Of a stretch of 64,000 nt of DNA, positions 35,531 through 47,940 are shown one piece after another (the stretch's first letter is position 1; every line of letters starts with the position of its first letter). This stretch comes from Rostratula benghalensis (taxonomy: Eukaryota; Chordata; Aves; Charadriiformes; Rostratulidae). The DNA is taken from positions 523,742 to 587,741 of the forward strand of contig VXAI01000305.1 of assembly GCA_013399305.1 (NCBI GenBank), read 5' to 3'. A program made the translations under genes and the position numbers. Under the pieces are notes generated by a model, which was not told where the DNA came from, made no database searches, and saw only the letters and a program-made list of their open reading frames with translations.

Positions 35531-37120
35531 AACACTTTACAAATCCAAACCAACCCACTGAAGTAAATAGTTAATTAAATAAGATGAGCTACTGTGGGCT
35601 TGCTACAAAGAAGTAAATCTGACAAACAGTGCAACCAGAAAGCACCTTGTTCTTTACCCCGCCTTCCCAGGGTGCCTTAGTACATATTAAGTTGCTTTAC
35701 CCATGGCTAATAAGTGATTCCAGCAACCCATTGAAGTGTTTTGATAAACGATGCCAGAGGCTGAGAGAATTCAACCACCCAAGAAGGTTTTTTCATTTTT
35801 TTATGTAGCTCTAAAGCACTGGAAATTGGAAGAAAGGCTGTTACCACACTTTTACGGGGGACTCCTGGGCACACCATCGAAAATTGCTGTTCCAAGCTCC
35901 ACTTTCCCAGAGTTCTAAAGCAACTCATAACTCACTCGGAAGAAAAGACAATGCCAAACAAAATAAAGCAAATTAAACACGGCACTGTTAAGTTTTCAAA
36001 CAGAAGAGATGATAAATATCCTTGAGTTTGTAACTACTTCGCAGAGCTGCCTTGCTCTCGAGTGCTGCCACAGATTGTCTTTATCAGACCAGAGCCAGAG
36101 TTTCAAAGCACTGTAAAGCCTATAAAAATGGAAGGGATTATATATATATATATTTGACTTAAGCAACAAGTTGGGAATCTGACACAGCATAAAATATAAA
36201 GACCTGCTTACTAACAGCTTTAATGTTTACCCAAAATTACTATCGGAAAGTTCACAGCTTTGATGTCCTCCTAAATCACCATTAAGCATGTTCACATACC
36301 AGTTAAAAACGCTGATGTTACCACACTCTAATATGGTATTAGAAATAAAAATGGAAAACCACCACCTCACAGACCAGAAGACATAGGATATACAGTCCAT
36401 GGAAGGGTTTTTTTTCCTTCCTCAAGTAAAACCTTCTAATTTCTATCAGCTCTGTGGCATTACAGAAATGTAATGTCACAATCACAACATGCTTCCAATC
36501 AAAGCAGTTTGAATTAAAACTCTAAGTGTAAAGTTCCTTCCCTTAGAAGAACAACTTCTAATAGGCAGAAAGATGGACATGCAAACGCGAGGGGAGGGCA
36601 CAGTAAAGAGAAAACTTGAATTCTGACTCAGTGCCCGTGGTGTTTTTTGGTCCTTTTCGGAATCAGCGTCTGGAAGGCCAAACACATTGTTCAAAATTAT
36701 AAATCACAACGAACGAAGACGGAGGCATCGGCAGGACAGTGATGTTGGAGTCCAGCCTCAGGCATATGGACGCTTGCATGCCAAATTAAATATCAGAACA
36801 TGGAAAAAATGTCCTCGGTAAATACACTAGGAGCATACCTAACACTACACGCTCGACTGATCACAGCGAATCTAACACTGAACTTGTTCAGGAGCCAAAA
36901 CTTGTGATTTCCCTGAACCACAACGGTTCTCTGTGTATTGGGCCACTTCACCGCTTCGTATTGTCCTGGGATAAACTCCACATTTGCCTTCAAGAATCTG
37001 CAGAAGAAATGAAAAAGTGCTCAGCCAGCACCCTTTGCCTGCCTCACCAGTACAGGGAAACCAGCTCAGACACGATGCTCCAGTGATAAAAGCATTTATT
37101 TAATATATTGCTTGAAAATA
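35531..37120. other. Intron 9 stretch without recognised features
   Basis: One (AT)n at 36138; nothing else supported. Confidence 0.6.
36138..36153. repeat. (AT)n microsatellite
   Basis: About eight TA units between GGGAT and TTGAC. Confidence 0.85.
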
Positions 37121-37392
37121 ATCATAGAATCATAGAATTGTCCAGGTTGGAAGGGACCTTTCCAATCACTGAGTCCCACCATCAACCTAACTCTGCTAAA
37201 ACCCGTCACAAACCCACGTCTCTATGCACTATCTCAACCCTTCTCTTAAATCCCTCCAGGGATGGGGCCTCACCCCCTGCCCTGGGCAGTCCATTCCAAG
37301 GCTTATTTACTCTTTCCATGTAATAATTTTTTCCTGATACACAATCTGAACCTCCCCTGGCTCAACTTGAGGCCATTTCCTCGCACCTTATC
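37121..37392 (-). mobile_element. CR1 fragment, about 270 bp
   Basis: Starts with AATCATAGAATCATAGAATTG and reads through CATCAACCTAACTCTGC and CTGAACCTCCCCTGGCTC to CATTTCCTCGCACC. A short stretch in the middle (CACCCCCTGCCCTGGGCAG) differs from relatives at 13808, which read CACTTCCCTGGGCAG. Confidence 0.93.
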
Positions 37393-38679
37393 AAGTAACT
37401 CTATGGAAAGCTTTAAAATCAACACCAAGCTTTAAAAACACTCCTTTCTCAGCAGAATACTTTCCTAAAAAGTGCCTGGCCCTGACAGGTAGAGCCGACC
37501 ACCAGTGTCTGCCTGGAGAGAGATGCAGTCTCCAGTTGCCCACTGGCTTGAGATTTTCCTGCTCCATCCACCACGAGCCATTTACTGGGACACAACTGTC
37601 ACCCTCCCTACCCTTCCATCTGAGTACTCTGATCCCAAAGCAGCAAAGCTGGTGGGTGCAGCATATTCCCAGGACATATTTATTCTCCACAGACTGGAGA
37701 CAGCCACTCAAAACCTTACTGGTAGCAATAGTCTCTCAGTTATTAAAGACTCTTAATGAGGCAGCGCTTTCTATCCCTCTCACTGCCAAGCTCCCATCTC
37801 AACAACCCAACCTCTAATGGCATATAATGTGAGATATGATTCAGTTCAAATATTCTGAAAGATTATTTGAAAGAGGAATTTTTGGGGGGACTCTGTAAAA
37901 TAACAGTTATTTAAGACAGTTCCTGTCCAGTATCGTCCTTAGGGCTATTTTACTTTAAATTTCATCCTGCTGAAATAATTGATTTTTTTTGTTGTTCAAG
38001 CTCTTTGGTTGGTTTTGGCAATTTTTTCTATGGTTGGTTGGTTTGCTTTGGCATTTTTTTTCTATGGTAACCTGCTTTAGAATAAAATTGCTGTGAAACT
38101 CTTACGTCCCTGAAAGACATTCCTAGACTTACCCGCTCTTCCTTTTCCTGAAATGCTTGTCACAAAAATAGCTTGTCCAGTAGTCTCTCTCCTAATGTCA
38201 CACACCAGCAGGAAATTACACCACTTACTGGAGATTAGGCCTTATTTTGCAGCAGCAGGAGGAGGAAATCTAAAGCACCATCAATCCAAGTAGACAAAGA
38301 CTATTATATCTAATTTTTAGATATAGAAGCGGAGAATCAATACAAATAATATAATGTAACTCAGTCCTCAGAAAGAGGTTATTTCAGCAACCTATCATCT
38401 GATCCATATTCATTTTTTGGAAGACTGAACCCCCTTGTGCAACTCTGAGAAACACACCGAGGCACTCTGAAAGGACTCCTGAGGACTGAGCTCTGGTGCC
38501 CCGAGCATCTCTTTGGCAGCTGACCCCAACATCTCCCGTTCCCCACATCCTCACAAGATCCTCACGGATGCCCAAGGACAAAGTAGCCACCAGGCAATAA
38601 GAAAAACAACTGAACTACTAAGACAGAAAACTACCATTAAACCAGAACTGCTCTGCTCTTGCAAGAATAAAAAAAATAC

Positions 38680-38781
38680 ACAGAATCATAGAATGGTTAG
38701 AGTTGGAAGGGACCTTAAAGATCATCAAGTTCCAACCCCCCTACCATGGGCAGGAACACTTCCCACTAGACCAGGTTGCTT
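38680..38781 (-). mobile_element. CR1 3' end, about 100 bp
   Basis: CACAGAATCATAGAATGG, then AAGTTCCAACCCCCCTACC and CACTAGACCAGGTTGCT. It is followed after some 25 bases by an A/C-rich AAAC repeat (about 38805-38852). Confidence 0.92.
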
Positions 38782-39061
38782 TTTATATCTCTGCAACCCT
38801 CTACAAACAAAACAAACAAACAAAAAAACCCAACAAACAAAATAAAACCCCACACCTGCTGTGTCATCTTCTTATTCTATAGCTACCAACAGATTTTGTA
38901 AGGCCAGATAAAACCTTTCTTGAGTAGCGTGCATTTCCTGTGTTTTAGTAACAGCACATTTCCATGGTGTATCCTGCTATAACGTTACTGATGTACACAA
39001 AAATCAAAATTTCTAATTAAATTTTAAATTCCTTAAATTAAGATAGCGTTTTCTATCAAGT

Positions 39062-39091
39062 GTTATCAAACAAAAGCTGTTGTTTGATAAC
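39062..39091. repeat. Perfect hairpin, 12-bp arms, 6-base loop
   Basis: GTTATCAAACAA (39062-39073) and TTGTTTGATAAC (39080-39091) are exact reverse complements around AAGCTG. It lies 15 bases before a rearranged CR1 fragment. Confidence 0.9.
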
Positions 39092-39106
39092 TCCTTTTGT
39101 GTAGAA

Positions 39107-39357
39107 TTTTTCCCTAATATCAAACCTGAACTTCCCTTGGTGCAACTGGAGGCCATTTCCTTGTCTCATCGCCTGTTCCTTCGGAAAAGAGACCGATCAT
39201 TTTCCGCAAGGCAACTCCAGCCACTCTCTTTCCCAGGCCTGGAGCATCCATGGGGTTGGTGGGACCCAAGTGCAGGACCCTAGAACTTGGCATTGGTGAC
39301 ACCACTGGCCTCAGCCCATCCATCCAGCTCGTCCAGATCTCTCTGTAGAGTCTTCCC
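39107..39357 (-). mobile_element. Rearranged CR1 fragment
   Basis: The first part (CTAATATCAAACCTGAAC to GAAAAGAGACCGATC) is the ORF2 C-terminal region. From about 39255 the sequence (ACCCAAGTGCAGGACCCTAG, CAGCCCATCCATCCAGCTC, GTCCAGATCTCTCTGTAGAG) matches a more upstream ORF2 segment. The two parts are not adjacent in a full CR1, which points to an internal deletion. No tail remains. Confidence 0.75.
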
Positions 39358-41491
39358 ACCCAATCAAGTATTTACTGTACCTGTTTATTGAATTTATGCT
39401 ATCATCTGTTCACTTCAGAATACCATGGGGATCATGTATGAAACATCTGTAAAGTCATCTCACAGTTTTAACTACACCACTTGATCTTGTTCTTAGTTTT
39501 ACGTGTTTGGGAAATCAGAGTCAATGACTACTTAATACAATAATGCACCCCTTCAAAATACTCTGTATTTGAGATAGAATAAATCTTATTTAACGTGCTC
39601 TCCAAATGCCGTTTTTAATCTCTCATATGCAAGCAGAAAACCATTCAATGAACTCCTAGAGCTCCTCGGAGTGAAAGCCACCATTTCCATTTGTACTCTT
39701 TTCCTTGAGGCCTACAGCACCACGGAGTGTTTGTGACAGTCAGCTTTTAAAATAACCCATGTACTTTTACTCACCTTATTTCTATGACGAGAGACCTCAC
39801 AGCAAGGATGGAGCAATGATATGGAAAGTAACCACCTAATCCAACTGAACACACTTTATTGAACTCTTATTACTTCCATGTGCAATGGGAAACTAAAGCC
39901 AACTGCAATCCCTGATTTTTGGCATTCTCAGTGTGCATTGAATGCCAGCAACAGTGAATTTCACTTTTCATTTTTGTTTTTACTGCACAGTGATATGAGA
40001 CATATGGACTTAACTTCATCATTTAGAGATCAAGTGTTTTCAACTGAATTTAAAAAAAGCAAGATCTTTATTATGCCTAAAGCAATACCCTTCCTTGAAA
40101 AACGTTGTAGTGCTTTGTAAATATTATTCTAATCTCTTCCGCAGTATGAATATTCTTAAAAATACCTGATACCAAAATTTTTAGTACAGATAATAAAATC
40201 TTCCAGAATGGATAAAAAGAGTAATGATAATACAGTTATAACAGATTCAAGTCAATCAATTAATACGAAAGAAACTTGCTATGGATAAACTCAATGGCAA
40301 AGAGTTACACCAATTGATTCTGAGGCAGTATGACAAATTAACTAATATTTCTGGAGATAAAATCCTAGTTTCTTTTAAAAAAAAAGAATATAGTTACCAT
40401 ATATAATTATTATAATTATGAACTACTATCACAAAACAAGTGATAAAAACAAGTATTTCCCTTCAATATCAACAGAAATAAATAGTCCTTACTTGCAGCA
40501 TTTTAAACTTTTTTTTCTAAATAAGTCTCTGATACAAGAAACAACCCCAAGATGGATTAACCAGGTAAATACCTTTCTTAGTTTAAAGATACTAAAAGAC
40601 AGGCTCTATTAGTTGAGTTTATTTCATGTTTTTGTAAAAATTTAAGAACAATCTTCACTTTCAACAAGGCTGACAGTACCCTATGACTTTCTATGACTTT
40701 ACTAGACCTAAATTAATCAGATCCTACCTGTAAAAAGAGGGGAGGTAGAATTTTTTTCCTTTTTTTCTTTTACATGGGGTCAGTTTGAGAATAGATAACT
40801 TCATGCAAAGTTATCAGTTACTCAGAGCAAGAAACCACATCAGACTGAGGAAACTTACGATGTGGAAACAGCTGTAGGCTGGAGGTCACATACTAATTTC
40901 TTAGAAGGATGATAAACATTTGGGTTTTAATAGAGACTAATTTTTCATAGATAAAATTATCTTCACAATAATATTAACACAATCTTTCAAAGAAATTGTA
41001 TCACAATGATCAAGAAACATAGTTTTCTGACTCTTCGTTCGTGTTTAATTCTCAATTGCATTCCCTAAACAATTAACTCTGTTCCTTCCTACAAAACAGC
41101 TAATTCCCAAGCTTTACCTACTGCCTGTATGGCTTACATTTAGGAATTTCATTTTTATTTCTAGGATGTATTTTTAAGACGTTTTGGGGATAGCAAAAAA
41201 GAGAAAGGTAAAAAAAGTGTATTAGAAAACAACTATAGATAAAGATTTTTCCTTTGCATCTGACAGTGCATCCTCCCTGCTTTTCAGTGAAAATTAAATT
41301 TTCTAGCTTAGCTGATGCTGTGCACAGTCTCTCAGAGGTAAAGGGTTTAGACAAGCATCCACAAAACTGAAGTTTAATAAAAATGGAAAAAGAATAACTA
41401 AAACCCATGAGAAACTCAAATTTTAATGTCGTCCTAAATATTAGTTGACATACTCAGCCATGCAGAATGCTGAAATACAAATAACATGTGT
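39358..41491. other. Repeat-free 2.1 kb downstream of exon 9 donor
   Basis: No CR1 copy; AT-rich with a small direct repeat CTATGACTTT x2 at 40681-40700. Confidence 0.6.
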
Positions 41492-41493
41492 AC

Positions 41494-41580
41494 CTGAACT
41501 GTGGAACTGATTTCAGATGCAAATCCTCCTGTCAAGGGAGCCTCGTGGCTTATCAGCAACCGCCCGGTCTTCACCACCGA
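41494..41580 (-). CDS. BCKDHB: BCKDHB exon 9 (internal coding exon, 29 codons)
   Basis: This 87-base exon, read on the minus strand, encodes [15 protein letters not shown] followed by [14 protein letters not shown]. It is a hallmark stretch of E1-beta in the transketolase-C domain, which takes part in contacts within the E1 heterotetramer. The acceptor is a textbook pyrimidine tract, TTTCTTTTTCCTTTTCAG|TCG (AG at 41581-41582). The donor is GTTCAG|GTACAC (41492-41493). Both borders are phase 0, so skipping it would keep the frame while removing 29 residues. It lies between two very large introns, with no other coding sequence within 20 kb on either side. It corresponds to about residues 318-346. 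The sequence is intact, with no stop or frameshift. Confidence 0.97.
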
Positions 41581-41582
41581 CT

Positions 41583-43924
41583 GAAAAGGAAAAAGAAACC
41601 CCAAAATTGTAATCAGATCACAGCTCTCGTGACTACTTACTTGTACGACTCGCGGAATAGATGAAATATGTGCCATTATTAGCAGCATTAGGACATAGGT
41701 CCTTTTCCCCTCTTGCTTTTTCACTGAAATATAAATCATTCTAAAAACCTAAACTGAGTAATTAATAGGGTGTTTCTGTATTTGCTCTAAGTCTTTACAG
41801 CTTCTTCTCCATTCTAAGCAAATGTAAAGAAGAAAAATTAGTTCCACTGAATATGAATTTATCCTGTCAATGCAAACGGCAATGTTTCTGAAGGACAATA
41901 AGGATTATAACAAGGAATCAATACAAATTTAGATCCTGAATATACTAAAAGACACAGATGCAAAGAAATCCTCCACGGATACACACATACAACCAGATCC
42001 TCGGTAAAGTCTTGAATCATAGCTATTCAGAAAGTAAAACTCCTAAATTAAAAATTTAGCAAGAAAATAATCATGTGGGTTAACACTGCTTATTTAAGTT
42101 TTACACAGCAATTACAAGCAAAATTCTCTGTGAAGTTTTTATGTGGCCCACTTCATAAATAATTACATAGAGATATATAGAGAAGGTGATGCAAGCATCT
42201 TGTAATCAAGAGACAAACTGGCTTCATTATGAAACATAACAATGAAAGAACAATATTTTTTACCTGTAAAAGCTTCATCACACCCAAATATAGTGAATTT
42301 TATTGAAACTACCCACTAAATTGCCTTGAATAAACAATATCGGATACATTTGGTCAGAAATACGGCAGCCAAGTCCCACGTTTCATAACACATATTTTAT
42401 AACTTCAGAAGGTGCATAAGAAAGCTTCATGAACTTCTAGAGACACATATCAGAAATTAAAAATTATCAGATTAACGTGTGTGTTAATCTTTCAAGATCA
42501 GCTGGAGCCTGATTACAGGATAAGCACAAGGTATACCACTGGTGTACCATCAGTCATCCAGTGGAAAAGGCCAAGACAGCATTAGCCATAAGGTCCATTT
42601 TTCCTAATAATTTGATCTCCAATTTAATGTCTACAACCAGCACGGTCTGCTCCGTGTCGCCTCCATAATAGAAGACATAAAGGCAATGCCTTAATTATAC
42701 ACTTTTCCTCCCGATTCAAGTACTCTTCTAACTCTTTTGCTTTTCTAGGAAGGGCTCAATCAACATCTTCAAGTGGCTCATCCAGTCCCAGGCCTATGAA
42801 GAGGATGATCCAGACACCATACTGTGAAGTGGTTTGACAACATTCAGAGCTAAACAAGACAAGAAAAGGCATTTCAACAGCTGAAAAGTAGTTATGAAGT
42901 TTTTGAATTTCTTTTGCCAGTCCTGGAAACTCATCCCTAAAGAGCCGAGGAATTTACTGCACTATAAATCTGTCCGACCCATCAACGCCACAACTTCAAA
43001 TTGTTATGACACAACCATATCATCAGTTTTCAATTGTTGTGGTAAATCTGATACAATTAATAGATCTTAGTGGTGGTTTTGAGAATCCTCGTACTTTTAA
43101 TTTAAACACAGATTCTTTTCTTCTGAGAGGCTTGCGCTCCGAAACATTACAAGCTATTGTTAAAGTTACAGGTTTGGTTGCTCAAAATTTTAATAGCATG
43201 AAATGGACACTGTTAGAATTCATATGAAAAAATTCATGTGGGAGCAGACCAGCAATACAGCAGCCCCGTATCCTTTCTCCACAAGGGAGGTAATTTGATG
43301 TTCAGGGAAGAGCGAGAAGACGACCTTTAATGTCTTCCCTTCGCTATTTCTCAGCCTCCAACTATTTTCACATCACATGTTTCCCAAGTCCAATACAGTT
43401 TCTTGCTTCAAATAACTGGTAACTTTTCCTGCATGAATTTATCTATTCTCAAATTAAACCCATGTAAACAAAAAAGGAGGGGGGGGGGGGGGGGAAGAAA
43501 AACCAAATCTCATGTTGGAAATGTGCCTCTCCTTATTTAATAAGGAGGAATCCTTATTTTTACATGTGATTCCCAAGGAATTCAAGGATTCCTCGCCTGT
43601 AGGAGCTCGTTAAGAATGAGCAAGTAGCTATGACCACCAAGCATTGCATCCAAGTTCTGCTGAAAATCACCATTTATCCCCCCTGGTGGGAAGCCATGCC
43701 AGCAGAGCTTTGGTGCTTTTAACACCCCATCCTACCTATTTTTGGGCCAGCATGGATACCTGCACCACACCCTGCTATGTAGAAATACCTTAAAAATTCT
43801 CCTACTTCACATTTAGCAGTTGTTCCTAAGCTCCAGTCTTTCAGAAAGAGGTGCAGTTTTAATTATGGTATTTTCAGGGTTTGTAAATGCATCACAGCTA
43901 TTGGTTAAGTCGTTCCTGTGTTTA
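41583..43924. other. Intron 8 stretch upstream of exon 9
   Basis: No CR1 for 2.3 kb. It holds the plus-strand acceptor-like site at 42747-42748, the 73-codon T-rich open frame at 43006-43227 and the poly-G run. Confidence 0.55.
43479..43494. repeat. Poly-G tract
   Basis: Sixteen consecutive G after AAAAAGGA and before AAGAAA, on the plus strand; hence C-rich in the BCKDHB transcript. Such runs are error-prone in sequencing. Confidence 0.95.
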
Positions 43925-44377
43925 AGTCCAGATGAGGATCACAAAAATGATCCAAGAGCTGGAGCCCCTCTGCTGTGAGGACAGGCTGAGACAGGTTGAG
44001 AGAGTTCAGCCTGGAGACAAGAAGGCTCCAAGGAGACCTCAGAGCCCCTTCCAGTCCCTAAAGGGGCTCCAGGAGAGATGGGGGAGGGACTCTTGGACAG
44101 GGAAGGGAGCCATAGGACAAGGGGAACAGTTTTAAACTGAAAGAGGGGAGATTTAGGTGAGTTCAGGAAGAACTTCTTTGGTGTGAGGGTGGTGAGAGCC
44201 TGGCCCAGGTTGCCCAGAGAAGCTGTGGCTGCCCCATCCCTGGAGGGGTTCAAGGCCAGGCTGGATGGGGCTTGGAGCAACCTGGGCTGGTGGGAGGTGT
44301 CCCTGCCCAGGGCAGGGGGTTGGAACTGGATGATCTTTAAGGTCCCTTTCAACCCCAACCATTCTACGATTCTATAA
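43925..44377 (+). mobile_element. CR1 fragment, about 450 bp
   Basis: The plus-strand translation shows TKMIQELEPLCCEDRLR, then later VVRAWPRLPREAVAAPSLEG, FKARLDGAWSNLGWWEVSLP and RAGGWNWMIF with tail ATTCTACGATTCTAT. Antisense to BCKDHB. Confidence 0.94.
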
Positions 44378-46129
44378 CTGCCTCCCCTGTCAAAATTTTG
44401 CACCATATTTCCAAACTAATTTGGCTGCCTTCAAGCTGCTGATTCTTATTTTACTTCTGTTTGCTAGACAGAGAAGCTGTCTGTTATCACGTTTCTGCTC
44501 CTCACATGAGTGCATTAAGATTGTGATCAAATTATCCCTTAATCACACTTTTCCTAAACTAAGCAAACTGAGCAATAAATCTTTCACCATCCAGCATATT
44601 TCCAGTTCCTTCATCATTGTTACCACCCTACCCTGAATCATCTCCACTTTTCAACATCCTTCTTGAAATACACCCATCTGGAACCAGTATTCCATTTTTT
44701 TTCAGAACCACCAAATATAATAACATAAAATATTATTAATAAATAATATAAACCTGATAGTGCAGCTCTTGGATGTATGATGAAAGTTTTCCTTCTTTAC
44801 ATCCACAAACAGAAGTTGTTGTCTGCTGATCTTTAAAGCCCAGAGAGATTCTGAGGACACTAAGAGGTCTCCTACCTCAAATTAAATAAGGCTCCTCTTT
44901 GTGTCGCAGTCGCTCTGTCCCTTCCCAGCTGAATTCTGAATTGCTAATGATGCAACTCTGGTTGCTCCCAAAAGGGAGAGGTCCCACCCTACCCAGAACC
45001 TCCTGTGCCCAGTCCATCGCTGGCATCTCCTCAAGCACTGAAGGGACCACAGGGTAAGGCAGCTGAGGGAAATAATCCGAGTTATCCTGCAGAGGTGTGT
45101 AGAGTTAGCACAAAGGAGCAGACACCACCCCAGGGACAGATTCAGAGACCAGAGGCAGGTTAGGAATTGCTCCCAGAAAGCTTCAGTGGTGCCACCTCCC
45201 TCTGGAAGGCAGCAGAGACCCAAGTCATGGCACACCACCGTCACCTGTGTCACCCAGTCATTAGAGAAAGATCCTAGGACTTTCATTTGCTAAATTAACC
45301 CTAACACAAAACCAATATTATTCACTATACTTTTCCACATTGTTTTCTTTGTCAAGACTGTTTTCCCTCAGTGTGATCCACAAGGGTGACAACTGCTATG
45401 CGGTCACAGCCAAAGGCTAACGGGCACTTCATGGGTATGATCACCCTGATAATGAAATGTGGAAAAAAAAAAAAAAAAAAAGAAAAAACCAATGCCTTTG
45501 CAAGATGAATGCTTTCAGATCACACTCTGAAGCTTTCCTGAACTGCAGCCCAGCAAATTATTTTCAGCTTCCCTGGCCTCAATCTTTCTTCAAGAGGTTT
45601 CTACAATGGCTTTTCTGTTCAACTCTCAGTTCCTCGTGTTGGCCATGCTCTCCCCTCCTACAGGCACTGCTGACAAAAGAAAACAACACAAGTTTGGCTC
45701 TTCCAAGCCCTTCTTGGTGCAGAAACCATCAATAACATACTTTGCCCTTAATTAGGGGAAAAGCAGGCTTAAAGCAAAATGGGTTTAATGGTTAAACTGT
45801 ATTTTAGGCTCTCAGTTTCCACACGTTGCAACAGCGTTAATTCCACCATAACTGGCTGCTTCATCAACACAGAGGCTGCCTTTAAAGAAATTATAAATGT
45901 CTGCTGTTTAGTCACAATGGCAAGTTGCTTGTTTTCTTTAAGAAAATCTTGATCCCAGAATAAAGAGATTTTCCACCTCTTACAGAAAAGGAATTATTTT
46001 GATGTTCACTTGCACATTTAAATTTTTGCTTACTTGTGACTGTGTTCTTTCGAGACCGTAAAAATTTCCTTCAAGATTGAAAAACTAGCTTTCCAAAATT
46101 ATTTTTAAGAAGTCAGCAAAGGTACTGCT
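44378..46129. other. Intron 8 stretch, no recognised gene
   Basis: A 134-codon minus-strand frame (44882-45286) is open but has no motif that I recognise. A19 tract at 45463. Confidence 0.5.
45463..45481. repeat. Poly-A tract (A19)
   Basis: A19 on the plus strand after GAAATGTGG, with no poly(A) signal just upstream. Confidence 0.9.
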
Positions 46130-46280
46130 ATCTCTGCCCCATCCCTGGAGAGGTTCAAGGCCAGGCTGGATGGGGCTTGGAGCAACCTGGTCTGGTGGAA
46201 GGTGTCCCTGCCCAGGGCAGGGGGTTGGAACTGGATGATCTTTAAGGTCCCTTCCAACCCAAACCATTCCATGATCCTAT
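46130..46280 (+). mobile_element. CR1 3' end, about 150 bp
   Basis: From GCCCCATCCCTGGAGAGGTT to the tail ATTCCATGATCCTATGA. 5'-truncated in the APSLE.FK block, like the copy at 2889. Confidence 0.94.
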
Positions 46281-46433
46281 GAGTCTACTGGAATTGTATT
46301 TATATTATAACCCACTTTGCACTAAGCATGAATGGAACAATTATAGGATCATATAAACACGAACATTGCTGGGTATGTGCCATTACTGGAAACCAAATAG
46401 AATATGAAAGCTTAAAAATAAACAAGAAAACAG

Positions 46434-46461
46434 GGAAAAAAAGAAAAAAAAGAAAAAAAAG
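46434..46461. repeat. Short 9-bp tandem repeat, A8G type
   Basis: Three successive A7-8 blocks each followed by G, a low-complexity purine tract. Confidence 0.85.
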
Positions 46462-47424
46462 AACTCAGTAAAGTTCCAATAATGCCTTGAAAAACATTTT
46501 TTCTTCTTCATTGTTAGATCACTTTTAATGAATTTATTCCTGGAAATCAGAAAGCCTGAGGGAGGTTGCTTTCCCCAACCTGTTCCATTAGTTCTACTTC
46601 CCTTTTAACATTTCCATAACAAATGCCATGGCAGAGCACTCTTCTCAGGGCACTGAACATTGTACGCACAAGGACAGAAAATAAGAACCCAGATTTCTAT
46701 TCAGCATTCCTCACAGAGAAATACACAACATAACCTGCTGGATGAATTGCTGAGGATTAGGTTTACTTGGCAAGTGCAGATCCATAGGGTGGATCCCACA
46801 TACAAATTTTTTGTGCCTGTGATATACTGACCATCTTAACACATGATTATTTATGCTATTATTATATTATGTCCTCAACTTCCAGACTTCTCAGAGCCTT
46901 ACTGGAGATCTTTAGAAAACCAAGTAGATCTTCAAGTGCCATATTTTTTTTAACTAGGTTGCTAAGAGAAAGAATAGAAGGGAAGAGGACGTGTCCCAGT
47001 AGCCTGGACACGAAGAAACCCTGTAAATTCCTAATGACCATGACCTAGTTTGCAAATCATAATTAATCAGTTGCCCAGAAGAACTACTTTCTCCTAAAAG
47101 CAGTAAAACCTAGGAATAGTACACTCTTTACAGCTCCAACCTAGCAGCAGAATAATTCCTAACACCAAAGACAAAACATTCAATAGTTGATTTGAATTAC
47201 AATAAAATAAAATGAAATAACATCATTTGGTGTCGTTTTCAATAGCACTAAATTCCCAGAAAGAAAACGAAAGAGAGCCTTTAATACTATATCACAATGT
47301 CTACACTACACTCCCAAAAGTTGACTGAAAGTCATTTATCACTAAAATCAAGATGCAAAGACAAATGAATGATATGAAAAAAACATTATTTCATCACACA
47401 CACACATCTCACACAGCCCAAAGC

Positions 47425-47939
47425 ATGAGGCTTTTGTGAGGTCACACCTGGAGTACTGAGTCCTGTTCTGGGCTTCCCAGTACATGAGACAGGGACACAA
47501 AGGGCCACAAAGATGAAGGGAAAAAAACATCTCTCTGATGAGGAAAGGCTGAGGGACTTGGGTCTGTTCAGTCTGGAGAAGAGAAGGCTGAGGGGGGATC
47601 TGATCAACACCTAGAAATACTTCAAGGGTGGGTGTCAGGAGGATGGGGCCAGGCTTTTTTTAGCGGTGACCAGGGACAGGACAGGAGGGAAGGGGCACAA
47701 ACTGGAACACAAGGAGCTCCATCTGAACATGAGGAGGAACTTCTTTGCTGTGAGGGTGTCAGAGCCCTGGCAGAGGCTGCCCAGAGAGGTGGTGGAGTCT
47801 CCATCTCTGGAGACATTCAAACCCCACCTGGAGATGTTCCTGTGGGACCTGATGTGGGTGACCCTGCTGTGGCAGAGGGTTGGACTGGATGATCTCCAGA
47901 GGTCCCTTCCATCCCTATAGCATTCTGTGATTCTGTGAC
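47425..47939 (+). mobile_element. CR1 fragment, about 515 bp
   Basis: Runs from GAGGTCACACCTGGAGTACTG through CTCTCTGATGAGGAAAGGC, GGATGTCAGG-like and AGAAATACTTCAAGGGTGGG blocks to the tail ATTCTGTGATTCTGTGA. The frame [18 protein letters not shown] and [20 protein letters not shown] is open. Very similar to the minus-strand copy at 14592. Confidence 0.95.
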
Positions 47940-47940
47940 A

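Larger units (their letters stand above)
6190..41493 (-). other. BCKDHB intron 9 (35.3 kb)
   Basis: The intron runs from the GTACAC donor after exon 9 to the GATAG acceptor before exon 10. It holds about 20 CR1 fragments in both orientations, short AT and AC microsatellites, A-rich tracts and one 20-N assembly gap at 33396-33415. No further coding exon was recognised on either strand. Confidence 0.9.

Noticed and set aside
43006..43227. Resemblance of LLRG...ETLQAIVKVTG to the LLRG.xLRNT...YTG block of P4-type ATPases
   Set aside because: Only a handful of positions agree, key residues after YTG are absent, and no flanking ATPase sequence is present.
44882..45286. 134-codon minus-strand open frame, and AAATAAGG context resembling an LTR R region
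   Set aside because: No recognisable protein, no paired LTR, no TG...CA ends or target duplication that I could find.
45300..45481. Possible retrocopy ending in A19
   Set aside because: Same reasons: no poly(A) signal before the tract and no recognised parent.
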